32,125 nt of DNA. Origin: Domibacillus epiphyticus (GTDB lineage: Bacteria > Bacillota > Bacilli > Bacillales > Domibacillaceae). The notes beneath the pieces are model-generated. The model was not told where the DNA came from, did no database searches, and saw only the letters and a list, made by a program, of their open reading frames with translations. The stretch covers positions 1-32,125 of the forward strand of contig NZ_MSFI01000004.1 of NCBI RefSeq assembly GCF_001975785.1, written 5' to 3'. Position numbers and translations under genes: made by a program. This document shows, one piece after another, positions 8,835 through 17,770 of the stretch (positions within the stretch are counted from its first letter, which is position 1; the number at the start of each line of letters is the position of its first letter).

Positions 8835-8852
8835 CATACAGTCGACTGTATG
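8835..8852. promoter_or_regulatory. 18-bp perfect palindrome, candidate GntR operator
   Basis: CATACAGTC followed directly by its reverse complement GACTGTATG gives a perfect 18-bp palindrome about 190 bases upstream of the carrier gene. A related copy lies before gntR. GntR/FCD proteins bind such short palindromes as dimers, so this is the best operator candidate in the cluster. Confidence 0.55.
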
Positions 8853-9032
8853 TTGACGTTTTATCTCCTAATGTGTACTCAATCCAATATCTTTTTATTC
8901 ATCTAAAAAAACAATAAGGTGGGACCAAGTAAAACATCTAGCGGTGAGATTGAAGGGGATATTAGATTGTAAAAAAAATAAAAAATCATCGAACTTTTCA
9001 AGTTTATGCATCTTCCCCTTCTTTCTGTCAAT

Positions 9033-9593
9033 TTAAGAACGTGTCCTCAATCCAGCCCAAGTTGCCATGACAAAGCCACCAACTGTGTCTGCAATCAAAT
9101 CTGTCATGGTGTCTTTATTCCCGCCTTGTAACGCCATATTAAAAAATTGATCCATGCTAAATTCATAAATTTCCCACAAAACTCCGCCTAATACGGCAAA
9201 AGAAAGAGTAAACAAAAAGATAAACCAGGATGAAACCTTTTTACCTGCACTTCTGTGAACCATCCGTTCATATAAAGGAATAGCTGCATACGCCAAAAGA
9301 ACGCCGCTCATGAAATGCAAAAATAAATCCCACCAGCTAATTGCATACCAATCTAAAATGGACCCTAAGTATTGTGAACAGAATAAGAAAATAAAGTAAA
9401 AAACAATGAGAGGTGCGGTAAATTGAAGCCTGAGAAACAGGGCGAGAAGAAGAAGCGGCATTGCCCCGCATAGAACGCCGGCAACGGCAGCCAACACCTT
9501 TTCTGTTTCATCGTTTTTATAATAAAAACCAGCCAAAGATGCCATGAAGAGAACATAAAGAAAACTTAGCAGGATAACCAGTATACGATTCAT
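9033..9593 (-). CDS. DUF2238/YjdF-like integral membrane protein
   Basis: A 186-residue protein with about five or six hydrophobic segments. The conserved-looking part is WYAISWWDLFLHFMSG in the middle and GGVLWEIYEFSMDQF with DTMTDLIADTVGG near the C-terminus; the acidic and histidine residues within membrane segments are typical of the DUF2238/YjdF family. Its biochemical role is not known. The ATG at 9593 lies five bases after AGAGGCG and starts directly before the first membrane segment. An open frame of 60 more codons continues upstream without a ribosome site; it is not included. It stands alone between the malonate operon and a decayed gene. Confidence 0.75.
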   Translation of the reverse strand: MNRILVILLSFLYVLFMASLAGFYYKNDETEKVLAAVAGVLCGAMPLLLLALFLRLQFTAPLIVFYFIFLFCSQYLGSILDWYAISWWDLFLHFMSGVLLAYAAIPLYERMVHRSAGKKVSSWFIFLFTLSFAVLGGVLWEIYEFSMDQFFNMALQGGNKDTMTDLIADTVGGFVMATWAGLRTRS

Positions 9594-9599
9594 CTGTTC

Positions 9600-10338
9600 G
9601 CCTCTTTCCCATTTGTACTCTTTCTTTTTTTGAACAGTTGTATAGTTTGGAACCATGAGCCCTCTGATCACTCCAAAAAGAGGATCATGCATGTTGTCCT
9701 TGTGGCTGGCGCCTTTTGCATAGTATATGTGATGTGACAGCCCATTCTGCCATGAATTACTAGATCTCCCCATAAACTTTAGGACTCTGCGACATTCTAG
9801 CCCCTAAACCTTAAATAAAAAATCGGCCGACCCGATCCGTTCCTGCGGCGTGATCGTCTGCACATACCTGGCATAGCATCTCCTGCACCACCAAAAACAG
9901 TGCTTAATCCCCCTCCTTGGATTTCACCGTTCTTTAGATATATCGATTTAAAGGGAAATAAGTTAAAAATGAAAATGCAACAAGTTCATTATGCAGTGGA
10001 TTGTAAATCTTTTATGCCCCGTCTATGAAAAACGTCATTCAATAAAAAAAAAGCAGCCTTAGCGCCTGCTCTAGTTTCCGGTTAAGGATGTTTTTCTTTC
10101 CTCTCAAAATACCCGTACAATCTAAACTCACAAATTTTTCGCGTCCATTCATAGATAATGTCACTTCTGCTTCTAATTGATCTGAAATTCGCCATTGTCA
10201 AAGGTAATTAACCCTTTGCAACTGCCGCTCCATTTGGTCATCGGCATTTTAGCGATCAAGTCTGCGGCTATGATCCTTGAGTACCGGAGCTGATCTCGAT
10301 ACAATGAAGCAAAGCATTGATCTATAAGGAGTGACGGA
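9600..10338. other. Long intergenic stretch with traces of decayed coding sequence
   Basis: Apart from the decayed gene at 10039-10310, I see no intact gene. Minus-strand frames at about 9800-9970 and 9600-9810 are open and read plausibly as protein (for example GGAGDAMPGMCRR), but neither has a start with a ribosome site, and I recognise neither. They may be gene relics or chance. Confidence 0.4.
10039..10310 (-). pseudogene. Frameshifted relic of an unrecognised gene
   Basis: Two minus-strand frames join into one plausible protein. The first runs from at least 10310 through an ATG at 10247 (RDQLRYSRIIAADLIAK, then WSGSCKGLITFDNGEFQI) to a stop at 10173-10175. The second takes over at 10182 (DQLEAEVTLSMNG, REKFVSLDCTGILRGKKN) and ends at 10039. 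A single-base change near 10176-10184 would restore one frame. The end runs into a hairpin with nine Ts (AGCAG/CTGCT), probably the old terminator. The 5' end runs into the divergent gene at 10339, so it may be truncated. I do not recognise the family. Confidence 0.45.
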
Positions 10339-10644
10339 ATGTCAAAGAAAATGGAAGATTTTGTTGTTCAGAGTTATCAAAAAGAAGAAAATATGATGAT
10401 TCTTGTGTTCGCCCAGTGGTGCATCAATCATGATTTGGATCCGGAATCCTTGTATTTGAAAGCCTATCCTGATCAGGCAGAGAATCAGGCTTTAAAAGAC
10501 GCGCTTGCTTTAACAGTGCCGAAAGAAGAAGCTGGCGAGGTTCCGGATGAAACGCTGCTTGGGGTGCTGTCTCTCTTCGGCAATGACGACCTCGCATTTA
10601 TCGTTACACAGGAAATTGCCCGGCGGGGTGAAAAGAAAAAATAG
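10339..10644 (+). CDS. Small conserved-looking cytosolic protein, function unknown
   Basis: A 101-residue acidic, soluble, mostly helical product with no signal peptide, membrane segment or metal motif. ATG lies at good distance behind AAGGAG in AAGGAGTGACGG, and a strong terminator follows directly, so it is a well-formed single-gene unit. I do not recognise a family; the sequence (KEENMMILVFAQWCINHDLD near the start) looks like a small helical Bacillus protein of unknown role. Confidence 0.75.
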   Translation: MSKKMEDFVVQSYQKEENMMILVFAQWCINHDLDPESLYLKAYPDQAENQALKDALALTVPKEEAGEVPDETLLGVLSLFGNDDLAFIVTQEIARRGEKKK

Positions 10645-10645
10645 C

Positions 10646-10684
10646 AAAAGGCTGCAAGCGGATTACCTCGCTGTGCAGCCTTTT
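10646..10684 (+). terminator. Rho-independent terminator
   Basis: AAAAGGCTGCA at 10646-10656 pairs with TGCAGCCTTTT at 10674-10684, with an inner AGCG/CGCT helix. It directly follows the small gene on the plus strand and could also serve the converging EamA gene. Confidence 0.85.
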
Positions 10685-10717
10685 ATTTTCTTAATATACA
10701 GCTAAGCGTTAATGTTC

Positions 10718-11638
10718 TTAAGCACTCTTTGCCTCTTTCCTTTTCCCAAGTTCATTCGACATCATCGCCATAATGATTAACACTAATGCAGCAATGGCGC
10801 TCCATGTGAATTTTTCCCCTAAAAATCCTACTCCGATCATCGTTCCGATCACAGGAACTAAATAGTTATTGAGTGATGTAAATGTAGCTCCGGCACGCAT
10901 AATCAGCATGACATACATGACGTACACAACCCCTCCGCACATGGAACCCAAAATGAATAGAGACAATAGGGATAATGGTGTTGTTTGAATAGTCCAGGGT
11001 TGATCAATTATTAGAGATGCAGGAACGAGATATATGCTTGCTCCAATAAGGATATTTCGTGAAGTTGCGATTGGGGAAATATCCGGCAATTTATTAATAA
11101 GTATTAATGAAATGGAGAAACTTAAGGCAGCTCCGAGTACGGCGAATTCCCCCCACAAATTATTTTGAAGGCCAGCAGTGGTTGGACTGATCAGGATCCA
11201 AATACCAATAAAACCGATGACAACACTGAGCAGACTCCCGATCGTCAGCTGCTCTTTAGGAATAAACATTTTTGTCAAAATAATGGTGAATACAGGGATC
11301 GTCCCCATAAGAATGGCAGCAGTTCCACTATCGATTTGTCCTTGCCCCCATGCGACTAATGAAAACGGTATAGCCGCCTCTGCAAGACCAATAATAAAAT
11401 AAAAAAACCAAGGTCCTTGAAATGTTTGGACAAAGCTTTGATTACGTCTTTGTCCAATAAGAAATAAACTTAAGATGATGGCACCGATTAAACTGCGGCT
11501 GGCAGCGATCGTTGTTGGGGGAATTGTAGAGAGTGCCCATTCGTTAAACATAAATTGCAAGCCCCAAATAATTCCAATCCAAAGTAATAATAAATAATTT
11601 ATTAGTCCAGAAGGTAAAAACGTACGTTTTATTTCCAA
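10718..11638 (-). CDS. EamA/DMT-superfamily transporter
   Basis: A 306-residue membrane protein with about ten hydrophobic segments in two EamA repeats. The first repeat starts with WIGIIWGLQFMFNEWAL, followed by ASRSLIGAIILSLFLIG; the second has GEFAVLGAALSFSISLILI and ends with VIGTMIGVGFLGEKFTWSA, the typical GE-F end of DMT exporters. Such proteins export metabolites or drugs; the substrate cannot be told. TTG at 11638 is chosen as start, nine bases after AAGGAGG; the longer frame would place that site inside the coding sequence. It is a single-gene unit. Confidence 0.85.
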   Translation of the reverse strand: MEIKRTFLPSGLINYLLLLWIGIIWGLQFMFNEWALSTIPPTTIAASRSLIGAIILSLFLIGQRRNQSFVQTFQGPWFFYFIIGLAEAAIPFSLVAWGQGQIDSGTAAILMGTIPVFTIILTKMFIPKEQLTIGSLLSVVIGFIGIWILISPTTAGLQNNLWGEFAVLGAALSFSISLILINKLPDISPIATSRNILIGASIYLVPASLIIDQPWTIQTTPLSLLSLFILGSMCGGVVYVMYVMLIMRAGATFTSLNNYLVPVIGTMIGVGFLGEKFTWSAIAALVLIIMAMMSNELGKRKEAKSA

Positions 11639-11800
11639 CAGCAAAATCCTCCTTACAAATCTATACAATACACTTTATCATTTCCAGAAAAAATAAAACA
11701 CCCTTCTTTCAGTTCCCCAAAAATATACTTTTCAGAGTTTTCTCCGGTACGTGAAAGATTTCATTTAAGTGCTTACATATACAAAAAAAGGGATTAAAAA

Positions 11801-11826
11801 GAGAGATAGCCATTTCACTATCTCTC
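11801..11826 (-). terminator. Rho-independent terminator of the CotF-like gene
   Basis: GAGAGATAG at 11801-11809 pairs perfectly with CTATCTCTC at 11818-11826 and is followed on the minus strand by five Ts. Confidence 0.88.
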
Positions 11827-11840
11827 AAGGAATCAAATAT

Positions 11841-12392
11841 TTATTGCCCCGGCACTTGTTGATAAAAACCAGATATCATTTGTATGCCATCTTGAGGGGC
11901 GGCCATCAATGGATAGTAGCCTTTTTTCACCATATACTGCCATGTTTCATATGCATGTCGATTGCTGTTTAAAAACGCATTTTCAAGAAAATGACGGAGA
12001 TCTGGATTTGCACATTCAAGGGCGGATTGTGCATAATTTTTGGCTGAACTCTTTTGATTTAGCAAATGGGCTATCGCAATTTCCCGATCTGTGTGAGTTT
12101 GAATATCTGTTCTTGGCTGTCCTGCCGGAACCGGGTTGCCCATTGTAAAATCATCAAGATTCGTTTTTAGCTGATCTGGCTGGAATTTACTGATATCAGG
12201 AGTTGTAAGACTTTGGACGAATTCCACCTTTAAATTGTAGTCTTTCACATGGAGTGGAAACTGGCGTGTCAAAATTTCCTTTAATTCGGGATCCTGTGCT
12301 TGATTAATAAAACTCGACATGCATCCAATTGTGTTATAACACCCCATAATTAACTCGGATAAATCAAATAGTTCATGTGCTGCTAATTTCAT
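11841..12392 (-). CDS. CotF-family spore coat protein
   Basis: A 183-residue helical protein of the CotF/ferritin-like coat family: LAAHELFDLSELIMGCYNT near the start, QDPELKEILTRQFPLHVKDYN in the first helical pair, and a C-terminal helix pair with AFLNSNRHAYETWQYMVKKG and a short P/Q-rich tail. Such proteins are spore coat components in Bacillus. ATG at 12392 lies five bases after AGGAGGGG. A longer frame upstream lacks a ribosome site. Expression in the mother cell during sporulation is likely from the family, but I could not make out a sigma-E or sigma-K promoter with confidence. Confidence 0.82.
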   Translation of the reverse strand: MKLAAHELFDLSELIMGCYNTIGCMSSFINQAQDPELKEILTRQFPLHVKDYNLKVEFVQSLTTPDISKFQPDQLKTNLDDFTMGNPVPAGQPRTDIQTHTDREIAIAHLLNQKSSAKNYAQSALECANPDLRHFLENAFLNSNRHAYETWQYMVKKGYYPLMAAPQDGIQMISGFYQQVPGQ

Positions 12393-12605
12393 CAAGTCCC
12401 CTCCTATACAATTAAAAATACATGTGTCATTATGCGCAAATGTGCAAAGTTTACACTTGTTCATTTCTTTTTTTTCAAACCTTATTGAAAAATTAAAATT
12501 GGAACAACTGATGCATAATTTTTTACTCGCCGGGGGAATCTTATTAAAGTACCGTGTCCATAACGTAAGCCGGCAAATTATTCAAAAAAGAAAGAGGCGA
12601 AAAAA

Positions 12606-12758
12606 ATGGATGAAAAAAAAGGGCCGCATGAAAAAATGACAGACAAAGATAATGGACTGACTCACACACAAGAGGTTTTGTATCGTCATGAGTTTAAAAA
12701 AGCAAGTGCAGCTGAAAAAGGTTTTTATAAAGAAAAAAATGAAAAAAACAAAGCATAA
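12606..12758 (+). CDS. Short YfhE-like basic protein
   Basis: A 50-residue, highly charged protein. ATG follows an AGAGGCG site. The central part THTQEVLYRHEFKKASAAEKG resembles the small Bacillus YfhE-type proteins (TQEVLYxREFK pattern), recalled from memory, so the family call is tentative. Lys/Glu-rich ends suggest a small soluble protein, possibly of the spore. It lies 50 bases upstream of the DUF2512 gene on the same strand, with which it may be co-transcribed. Confidence 0.6.
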   Translation: MDEKKGPHEKMTDKDNGLTHTQEVLYRHEFKKASAAEKGFYKEKNEKNKA

Positions 12759-12807
12759 CCTGTTTGAAATTATCGGGTTAATGAATCAGCAATAATAGGA
12801 GGAACAT

Positions 12808-13194
12808 ATGGAAAATCGTCAAAATTCAGATCAAAATGTAAATCATATCAAAGCACTACTGATCAAGGCCATGCTTGTTTGGCCAACTGTTTGGGTGGTC
12901 TTGTCCGTTTTTAATGATGTTTCTTTTTTGGATTCGACGATCCTGGGGGTTATTATTGTCATTCTCGCCTACTTTATTGGCGACCTGATGATATTGCCTA
13001 AAATGGGAAATGTATCGGCAACGATCAGTGATTTTGTCTTATCATTTATTATCACCTGGGCAACATTAAACTTTTTTGGATATGACGAGGCGCTGGGCGA
13101 AGCTGTCTTAACGGCGATTGTTATCAGTATAGGGGAATATTTTTATCACAGATGGCTGTTGGACGATCAATTCGGAAAAACAGCACATAAATAA
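12808..13194 (+). CDS. DUF2512 (YndM-like) four-helix membrane protein
   Basis: A 128-residue integral membrane protein with four hydrophobic segments. The stretch AYFIGDLMILPKMGN at residues about 51-65 and the ends of the third and fourth segments (ATISDFVLSFIITW, then ISIGEYFYHRWLLDD) are the pattern of the DUF2512 family, common and often duplicated in spore-formers and of unknown function. ATG lies five bases after AGGAGG. A terminator follows. Confidence 0.82.
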   Translation: MENRQNSDQNVNHIKALLIKAMLVWPTVWVVLSVFNDVSFLDSTILGVIIVILAYFIGDLMILPKMGNVSATISDFVLSFIITWATLNFFGYDEALGEAVLTAIVISIGEYFYHRWLLDDQFGKTAHK

Positions 13195-13219
13195 TGACTA
13201 CTATGTCGTGTCAAAATCC

Positions 13220-13246
13220 AAAAAGCCGGTTAATTTCCGGCTTTTT
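13220..13246 (+). terminator. Rho-independent terminator
   Basis: AAAAAGCCGG at 13220-13229 pairs with CCGGCTTTTT at 13237-13246 behind the DUF2512 gene. The T and A runs on both sides allow use in both directions, so it may also end the asnB transcript. Confidence 0.88.
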
Positions 13247-13479
13247 CGAATTTTAAACCAAACATTATCTAAATATCCTGCAGATATAGGCGCCAATGCA
13301 TTAGACATCTGCACTACCTGTTTTGTAATTGCTGATTCGCAAAACAACATCCGGATCACCAATTTTATTCTTTTCGTTGAAATAATCTCTTAATCGGCTG
13401 TTTCAGACCTGGGATCCCCACCAGGGAAGGTGGACAATACATACCGGCTCCATTCTGTCGTCATGAGGCCATTACCTTT

Positions 13480-15378
13480 TTATAAGGCACTGGCTTTTTT
13501 TTGTTGTCTTTCATACAAATGGTTAAAATCGTACACTCCCTCTACATAGATCTGGTGCCAGATTATAAAAACAAGAACCGTCCAGATTTTTCGGCTATTA
13601 TCCTTTTTGTTGTCTACATGCTCCTCTAATAAACGTAGCACCTCATGTTTATTGAATAAATAATCCGTTTGACTCATGTGGACCACATTGGTTGCCCAAT
13701 CATATAATTCATCTTTCAGCCAGTGGCGAATCGGCACCGGGAACCCTAGCTTCTTTCGGTTTACGACGTGGTCTGGCACAATACCTTCAGCTGCTTTTCG
13801 GAGTACATACTTTGTCATGTTATGGTTGATTTTGTGCTCTGTCCCAATCTTGGAAGCCACTCCGAAAACCTTATTATCCAGAAAAGGGACGCGCAGCTCA
13901 AGCGAATGAGCCATGGTCATTTTATCTGCTTTCAACAAAATATCTCCCCTCAGCCATGTATGGAGATCAATATTTTGCATTTTCGTCACCGCATCATATG
14001 CCATTGAATCGATGTAAATTGGCCTCGTAATGTTTGTATAGGCCAAATCAGGCTTGTACCCCGGAAGGAGAATTTTCTTTTCCCGCTCCTCAAACATCTT
14101 GGCATTTCCTATATATCTCTCTTCCAATGGTGTCGACCCGCGTTCGATAAAGTTTTTCCCTTTAAATCCATCAGGCAGTATGCGGCTTAGTGTCTTTAAC
14201 AATGCTTTTATTGGATCAGGGATATAGTTAAACATCCGCAGTGAATGTGGCTCCCGGTATATATTATAGCCGCCAAACAGCTCATCTGCCCCTTCTCCTG
14301 ATAAGACAACCTTTACGTGCTTTCTCGCTTCACGCGCAACAAAATATAAAGGGACCGCAGCCGGATCAGCCAGTGGATCATCCATGTGCCAGATGATTTT
14401 AGGAAGTTCCTGCACGAATTCTTCCGGTGAAATGATATAGCTGATGTTTTCCAATTGAAGGGCTTCAGCAGTTTCCTTCGCAACATCTACTTCACTGAAT
14501 CCATTTCGCTCAAACCCAACCGAAAACGTTTTAAGATTCGGGTTCACCTGCTTCGCCAATGAGACGATAAAGGAAGAATCGATCCCACCGGACAGAAAGG
14601 CGCCAACCGGGACATCACCTCGCATATGGACATTGACTGAATCAGTCATTACCTCTCGGATTTCTTTGATAATATGAGATTCTGATGACGGTACAGGATG
14701 AAGCGTCGGCTTCCAGTAAGACTGAATTTTCATTGCCTGTCCCGGTTTCTTTGTAAAGAAATGACCTGGTGACAGTTTTTTGATTTTCTTCGTCATTGTG
14801 TCTGGTTCTGGAACGTATTGAAAGCTTAGATAATGCTGAAGCGACTCCAGATTTACTTCATCTCCTTGTGCTAACACAATGCTCTTTTTCTCGGAAGCAA
14901 CATACATAATGTTGTCTTGCTCGAGGAAAAAGAATGGCTTTATGCCGAAGTGGTCCCGCGCTCCAAATAAAACTTGCTCCACCTTATCCCAGATGACAAA
15001 ACCGAACATGCCTCTTAGCTTGTGAACGCACCGCTCTTTTAAGTCACCATATAAAGCAATAATGACTTCTGTGTCGGACTCAGTGGAAAAAGTATGCCCT
15101 TTTGCTTTTAATTCCTTGCGAAGTTCAATGTGATTATAAATTTCTCCATTGAAAATTATCCAATATCGATCGTTTTCAAAAGAAAGAGGCTGATGACCGC
15201 TCTCGATATCAATTATACTCAGCCGTTTAAAACCAAATTGTACATATTCATCCGCATAATACCCTTCGTCATCAGGTCCTCTATGCGTAATAACAATGTT
15301 CATTTCTTCTATTTTTTTGTCTATTTGTTTATTTTTCTCATTTGGTTTAGTATGCAAGCATCCAACAAATCCGCACAT
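13480..15378 (-). CDS. asnB: Asparagine synthetase (glutamine-hydrolysing) AsnB
   Basis: Makes asparagine and glutamate from aspartate, glutamine and ATP in the cytosol. The 632-residue product has the size of Bacillus AsnB. The class II glutaminase domain starts with the nucleophile Cys2 (MCGFVG) and includes HRGPDDEG at 32-39 and IIFNGEIYNH at 74-83. The synthetase domain has the PP-loop SGGIDSS at 263-269, SGEGADELFGGY and the C-terminal ELRVPFLD motif. ATG lies four bases after AGGTGCG. It stands alone; the next gene upstream on the same strand is a histidine kinase closed by its own terminator. No T-box is seen before it. Confidence 0.95.
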   Translation of the reverse strand: MCGFVGCLHTKPNEKNKQIDKKIEEMNIVITHRGPDDEGYYADEYVQFGFKRLSIIDIESGHQPLSFENDRYWIIFNGEIYNHIELRKELKAKGHTFSTESDTEVIIALYGDLKERCVHKLRGMFGFVIWDKVEQVLFGARDHFGIKPFFFLEQDNIMYVASEKKSIVLAQGDEVNLESLQHYLSFQYVPEPDTMTKKIKKLSPGHFFTKKPGQAMKIQSYWKPTLHPVPSSESHIIKEIREVMTDSVNVHMRGDVPVGAFLSGGIDSSFIVSLAKQVNPNLKTFSVGFERNGFSEVDVAKETAEALQLENISYIISPEEFVQELPKIIWHMDDPLADPAAVPLYFVAREARKHVKVVLSGEGADELFGGYNIYREPHSLRMFNYIPDPIKALLKTLSRILPDGFKGKNFIERGSTPLEERYIGNAKMFEEREKKILLPGYKPDLAYTNITRPIYIDSMAYDAVTKMQNIDLHTWLRGDILLKADKMTMAHSLELRVPFLDNKVFGVASKIGTEHKINHNMTKYVLRKAAEGIVPDHVVNRKKLGFPVPIRHWLKDELYDWATNVVHMSQTDYLFNKHEVLRLLEEHVDNKKDNSRKIWTVLVFIIWHQIYVEGVYDFNHLYERQQKKASAL

Positions 15379-15521
15379 AAGCGCACCTACCTATCTATAT
15401 GATTCATTCATATTTTCAATTTGTATATACAGCTTATCCAGAGAATTTGTAGAAAGTATGGAGCTCCCAATAGATTTTTTATAGTAATTGTATATATTTT
15501 CCAAGTAAAAGTAATTAATAA

Positions 15522-15561
15522 AAAAAAGCGGGATCTATCTTTTATAGACCTTCGCTTTTTT
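15522..15561 (-). terminator. Terminator after the first histidine kinase gene
   Basis: AAAAAAGCG at 15522-15530 pairs with CGCTTTTTT at 15553-15561, with an inner TCTAT/ATAGA helix. It lies 35 bases past the kinase stop codon and has T runs in both directions. Confidence 0.85.
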
Positions 15562-15595
15562 CATTAATTTTCCTATTGAACTTTACGATTTCGGA

Positions 15596-16981
15596 TCACT
15601 TCACCGGAAGTTTCAACAAAAATTCTGTCCCTTTTCCGTTTTCACTTTTCACCGAAATGCTTCCTTTAAGGAGTTTGACAATTTCAGATACGATTGCAAG
15701 CCCTAAACCGGACCCACCCATTTCTCTTGAACGGGATTTCTCAACCCGATGAAATCGGTCAAAGATAAAGGGAAGATCCTCATTAGGGATACCGTTGCCT
15801 GTATCGGTGACAGAAATGGAAATGAAATCGGCAGTCCATAAAGCTTTTACTGTTACTTTCCCTTCTTCTGTGTAGCTGACGGCGTTTTCCAAAAGATTAA
15901 ACAAGACTTGTTGAATACGTGTACCATCTGAATAAATTAGAGGCAACTCTTGGTCAATCTTATACTCCAATCCGAGATTTTTTTCTTTTGCTTTTAATGT
16001 CACTTTTTGAATAGATTGTTCAATTATTTCTCCAACATCAACCGGCTGCAGGTATAAATTGATCCTTCCCTCCTCCATTTTCGATAGTTCAAATAAATCC
16101 TCGATCAACTTTGCTAAACGAATGGATTCACTTTCAATAACAGCTGAATAGGATTCCAACTCTTGTTTATCCCGATAGCGATGGAGTTTAATCAACTGGG
16201 CATACCCTCTTAAATAGGAGATGGGCGTCCGCAGTTCATGAGAGATATTCGCTAATAATTCACTTCGATTCTTGCGATAATGGTTCAGCTCCACACTTAA
16301 ATCATTAATCGCCTGAGCTAAAGACCCGACTTCATCTCTTGTCTTAATCTGTACCTCTGTATCTAACTGCCCCTTGGCAATCTGTCTTGTTGCTTGCTCC
16401 ATTTTGATTAAAGGGCTGGACAGCTTTCTAGACACAAATAAGGTGAATCCTAAAGCCAATAAAACTGCTCCAATAATCGACATGACAATCCAATTACGTA
16501 AACTGTGCATGATATTATGAATTTCTTCAATAGAAGAAAACACTATAATCCCGCCTTGAAATGTCTCACCTTTCATAAGAGGACGCCCTACAATGAAAAA
16601 TTGTTCCTTTGTATCGTTGTCAACATAGTTCCGTTCGAAATGCTGCCCATGTTTTAAAATATGCAGCAATTCACTTGAAATATTGTCTCCCTTTTTAAAT
16701 TCCATATTGGAATTGGTGACAATCTTTCCGTGCCCATCGAATATGACCAGCTCTTTCCCGGATACTTTGCTTAACTTCTGATAATAATCAGATTGTCTTT
16801 CATTTGGTTCATCCAGGATGTCTACTAGCTCACGCGATAGGTCATTTACTTTTTGGTGGACTTGCGATGAGTACACGCTTAAAAATATTCGATCTGTAAA
16901 AAAACCTAACGGCAATAAGACACTTAGAAAAAGAATCATTATAGTGGTTCCTAATTTTAAAACAATGCCATTGTAGTTCAT
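15596..16981 (-). CDS. Sensor histidine kinase (first pair)
   Basis: A 461-residue membrane sensor kinase. Membrane segment 1 is at about 10-30, an extracytoplasmic sensor domain at about 31-163, and segment 2 at about 164-184. HAMP follows at about 184-237, then HisKA with the phospho-acceptor His248 in LLANISHELRTPISYL. The ATPase domain shows an N box (QQVLFNLLENAVSY), a G1 box (DTGNGIP) and a G2 box (GGSGLGLAI). Its start ATG overlaps the response-regulator stop by four bases (ATGA), so the two are translationally coupled. The signal is unknown. It is clearly paralogous to the kinase at 20226-21638. Confidence 0.93.
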   Translation of the reverse strand: MNYNGIVLKLGTTIMILFLSVLLPLGFFTDRIFLSVYSSQVHQKVNDLSRELVDILDEPNERQSDYYQKLSKVSGKELVIFDGHGKIVTNSNMEFKKGDNISSELLHILKHGQHFERNYVDNDTKEQFFIVGRPLMKGETFQGGIIVFSSIEEIHNIMHSLRNWIVMSIIGAVLLALGFTLFVSRKLSSPLIKMEQATRQIAKGQLDTEVQIKTRDEVGSLAQAINDLSVELNHYRKNRSELLANISHELRTPISYLRGYAQLIKLHRYRDKQELESYSAVIESESIRLAKLIEDLFELSKMEEGRINLYLQPVDVGEIIEQSIQKVTLKAKEKNLGLEYKIDQELPLIYSDGTRIQQVLFNLLENAVSYTEEGKVTVKALWTADFISISVTDTGNGIPNEDLPFIFDRFHRVEKSRSREMGGSGLGLAIVSEIVKLLKGSISVKSENGKGTEFLLKLPVK

Positions 16982-17679
16982 CTGTTATCCTCTTGAATGT
17001 TTAGTGTATAGCCTACTCCCCACACAGTCTTAATAAATGGATGATTCGCTTCGGCATTTTTTAGTTTCGTTCGAATATTTTTGATATGTGTATCTACGAT
17101 TCGCAAGTCACGTACCTCATCATGGTCCCAGATTTGATCGAGCAAAATGTCTCTTGTAAATACCCTCTGCGGATGAGAAGCAAGCAGCGACAATAGATCA
17201 AACTCTTTTGCTGTAAATTCAATCAAATGCTGATTCACCATTATTTGCCGACTTTCATTATCAACAATAAATCTGCCATTTAAAAACTTGGTCCTCTGAT
17301 CTTCATTCCTTTTTCGAACTTGTTCAGACCGGCGCAGCAAAGCCCGTACCCTTGCCACCAGTTCTTCAAAATCAAAAGGCTTGACTAAATAATCATCCGC
17401 TCCGATCTCCAAACCCTTAACACGATCACCAACCTCGGTTCTGGCCGTCAACATCAGGATGGGTGTATCATCTTTTTCTCTAATTTTTTCACAGACTGTC
17501 CAGCCATCTACAAAGGGAAGCATAACATCCAAGATGACTAAATCAAATGACTGCTCTTGAATTAAAGTCACCGCCACAGCCCCATCCTTTGCTTCAAAAA
17601 GCTGATATTCTTGAGAAAGGTGTATTTTCAATAAGTCCAACATGTACGTCTCATCTTCAACAAGTAATATTTTTTTCAT
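16978..17679 (-). CDS. OmpR/PhoB-family response regulator (first pair)
   Basis: A 233-residue regulator. The receiver domain (1-120) has acidic residues E8 and D9, the phosphorylation site D51 (VILDVMLP), T78 and K100. The C-terminal winged helix (about 135-230) has FTAKEFDLLSLL and the recognition region RIVDTHIKNIRTKL with VWGVGY at the end. ATG at 17679 lies nine bases after AAGGAG; a longer open frame upstream lacks a ribosome site. Cotranscribed with the kinase at 15596-16981. Confidence 0.94.
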   Translation of the reverse strand: MKKILLVEDETYMLDLLKIHLSQEYQLFEAKDGAVAVTLIQEQSFDLVILDVMLPFVDGWTVCEKIREKDDTPILMLTARTEVGDRVKGLEIGADDYLVKPFDFEELVARVRALLRRSEQVRKRNEDQRTKFLNGRFIVDNESRQIMVNQHLIEFTAKEFDLLSLLASHPQRVFTRDILLDQIWDHDEVRDLRIVDTHIKNIRTKLKNAEANHPFIKTVWGVGYTLNIQEDNR

Positions 17680-17770
17680 CTTGTTAAACTCCTTATGTGG
17701 CCCATGTGTAAAAAGAATGACACAAGCCTCCATTGTTTGTAAATGAATACAGGCCTACAAAGATAACGAA

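Larger units (their letters stand above)
8647..9032. other. Upstream control region of the malonate operon
   Basis: No gene is seen in these 386 bases. They hold the cre-like site and the 18-bp palindrome listed separately, and AT-rich DNA. The end nearest 9033 contains only a weak hairpin (AACTT/AAGTT) followed by T runs on the minus strand, perhaps a poor terminator for the membrane protein gene at 9033-9593. Confidence 0.6.
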
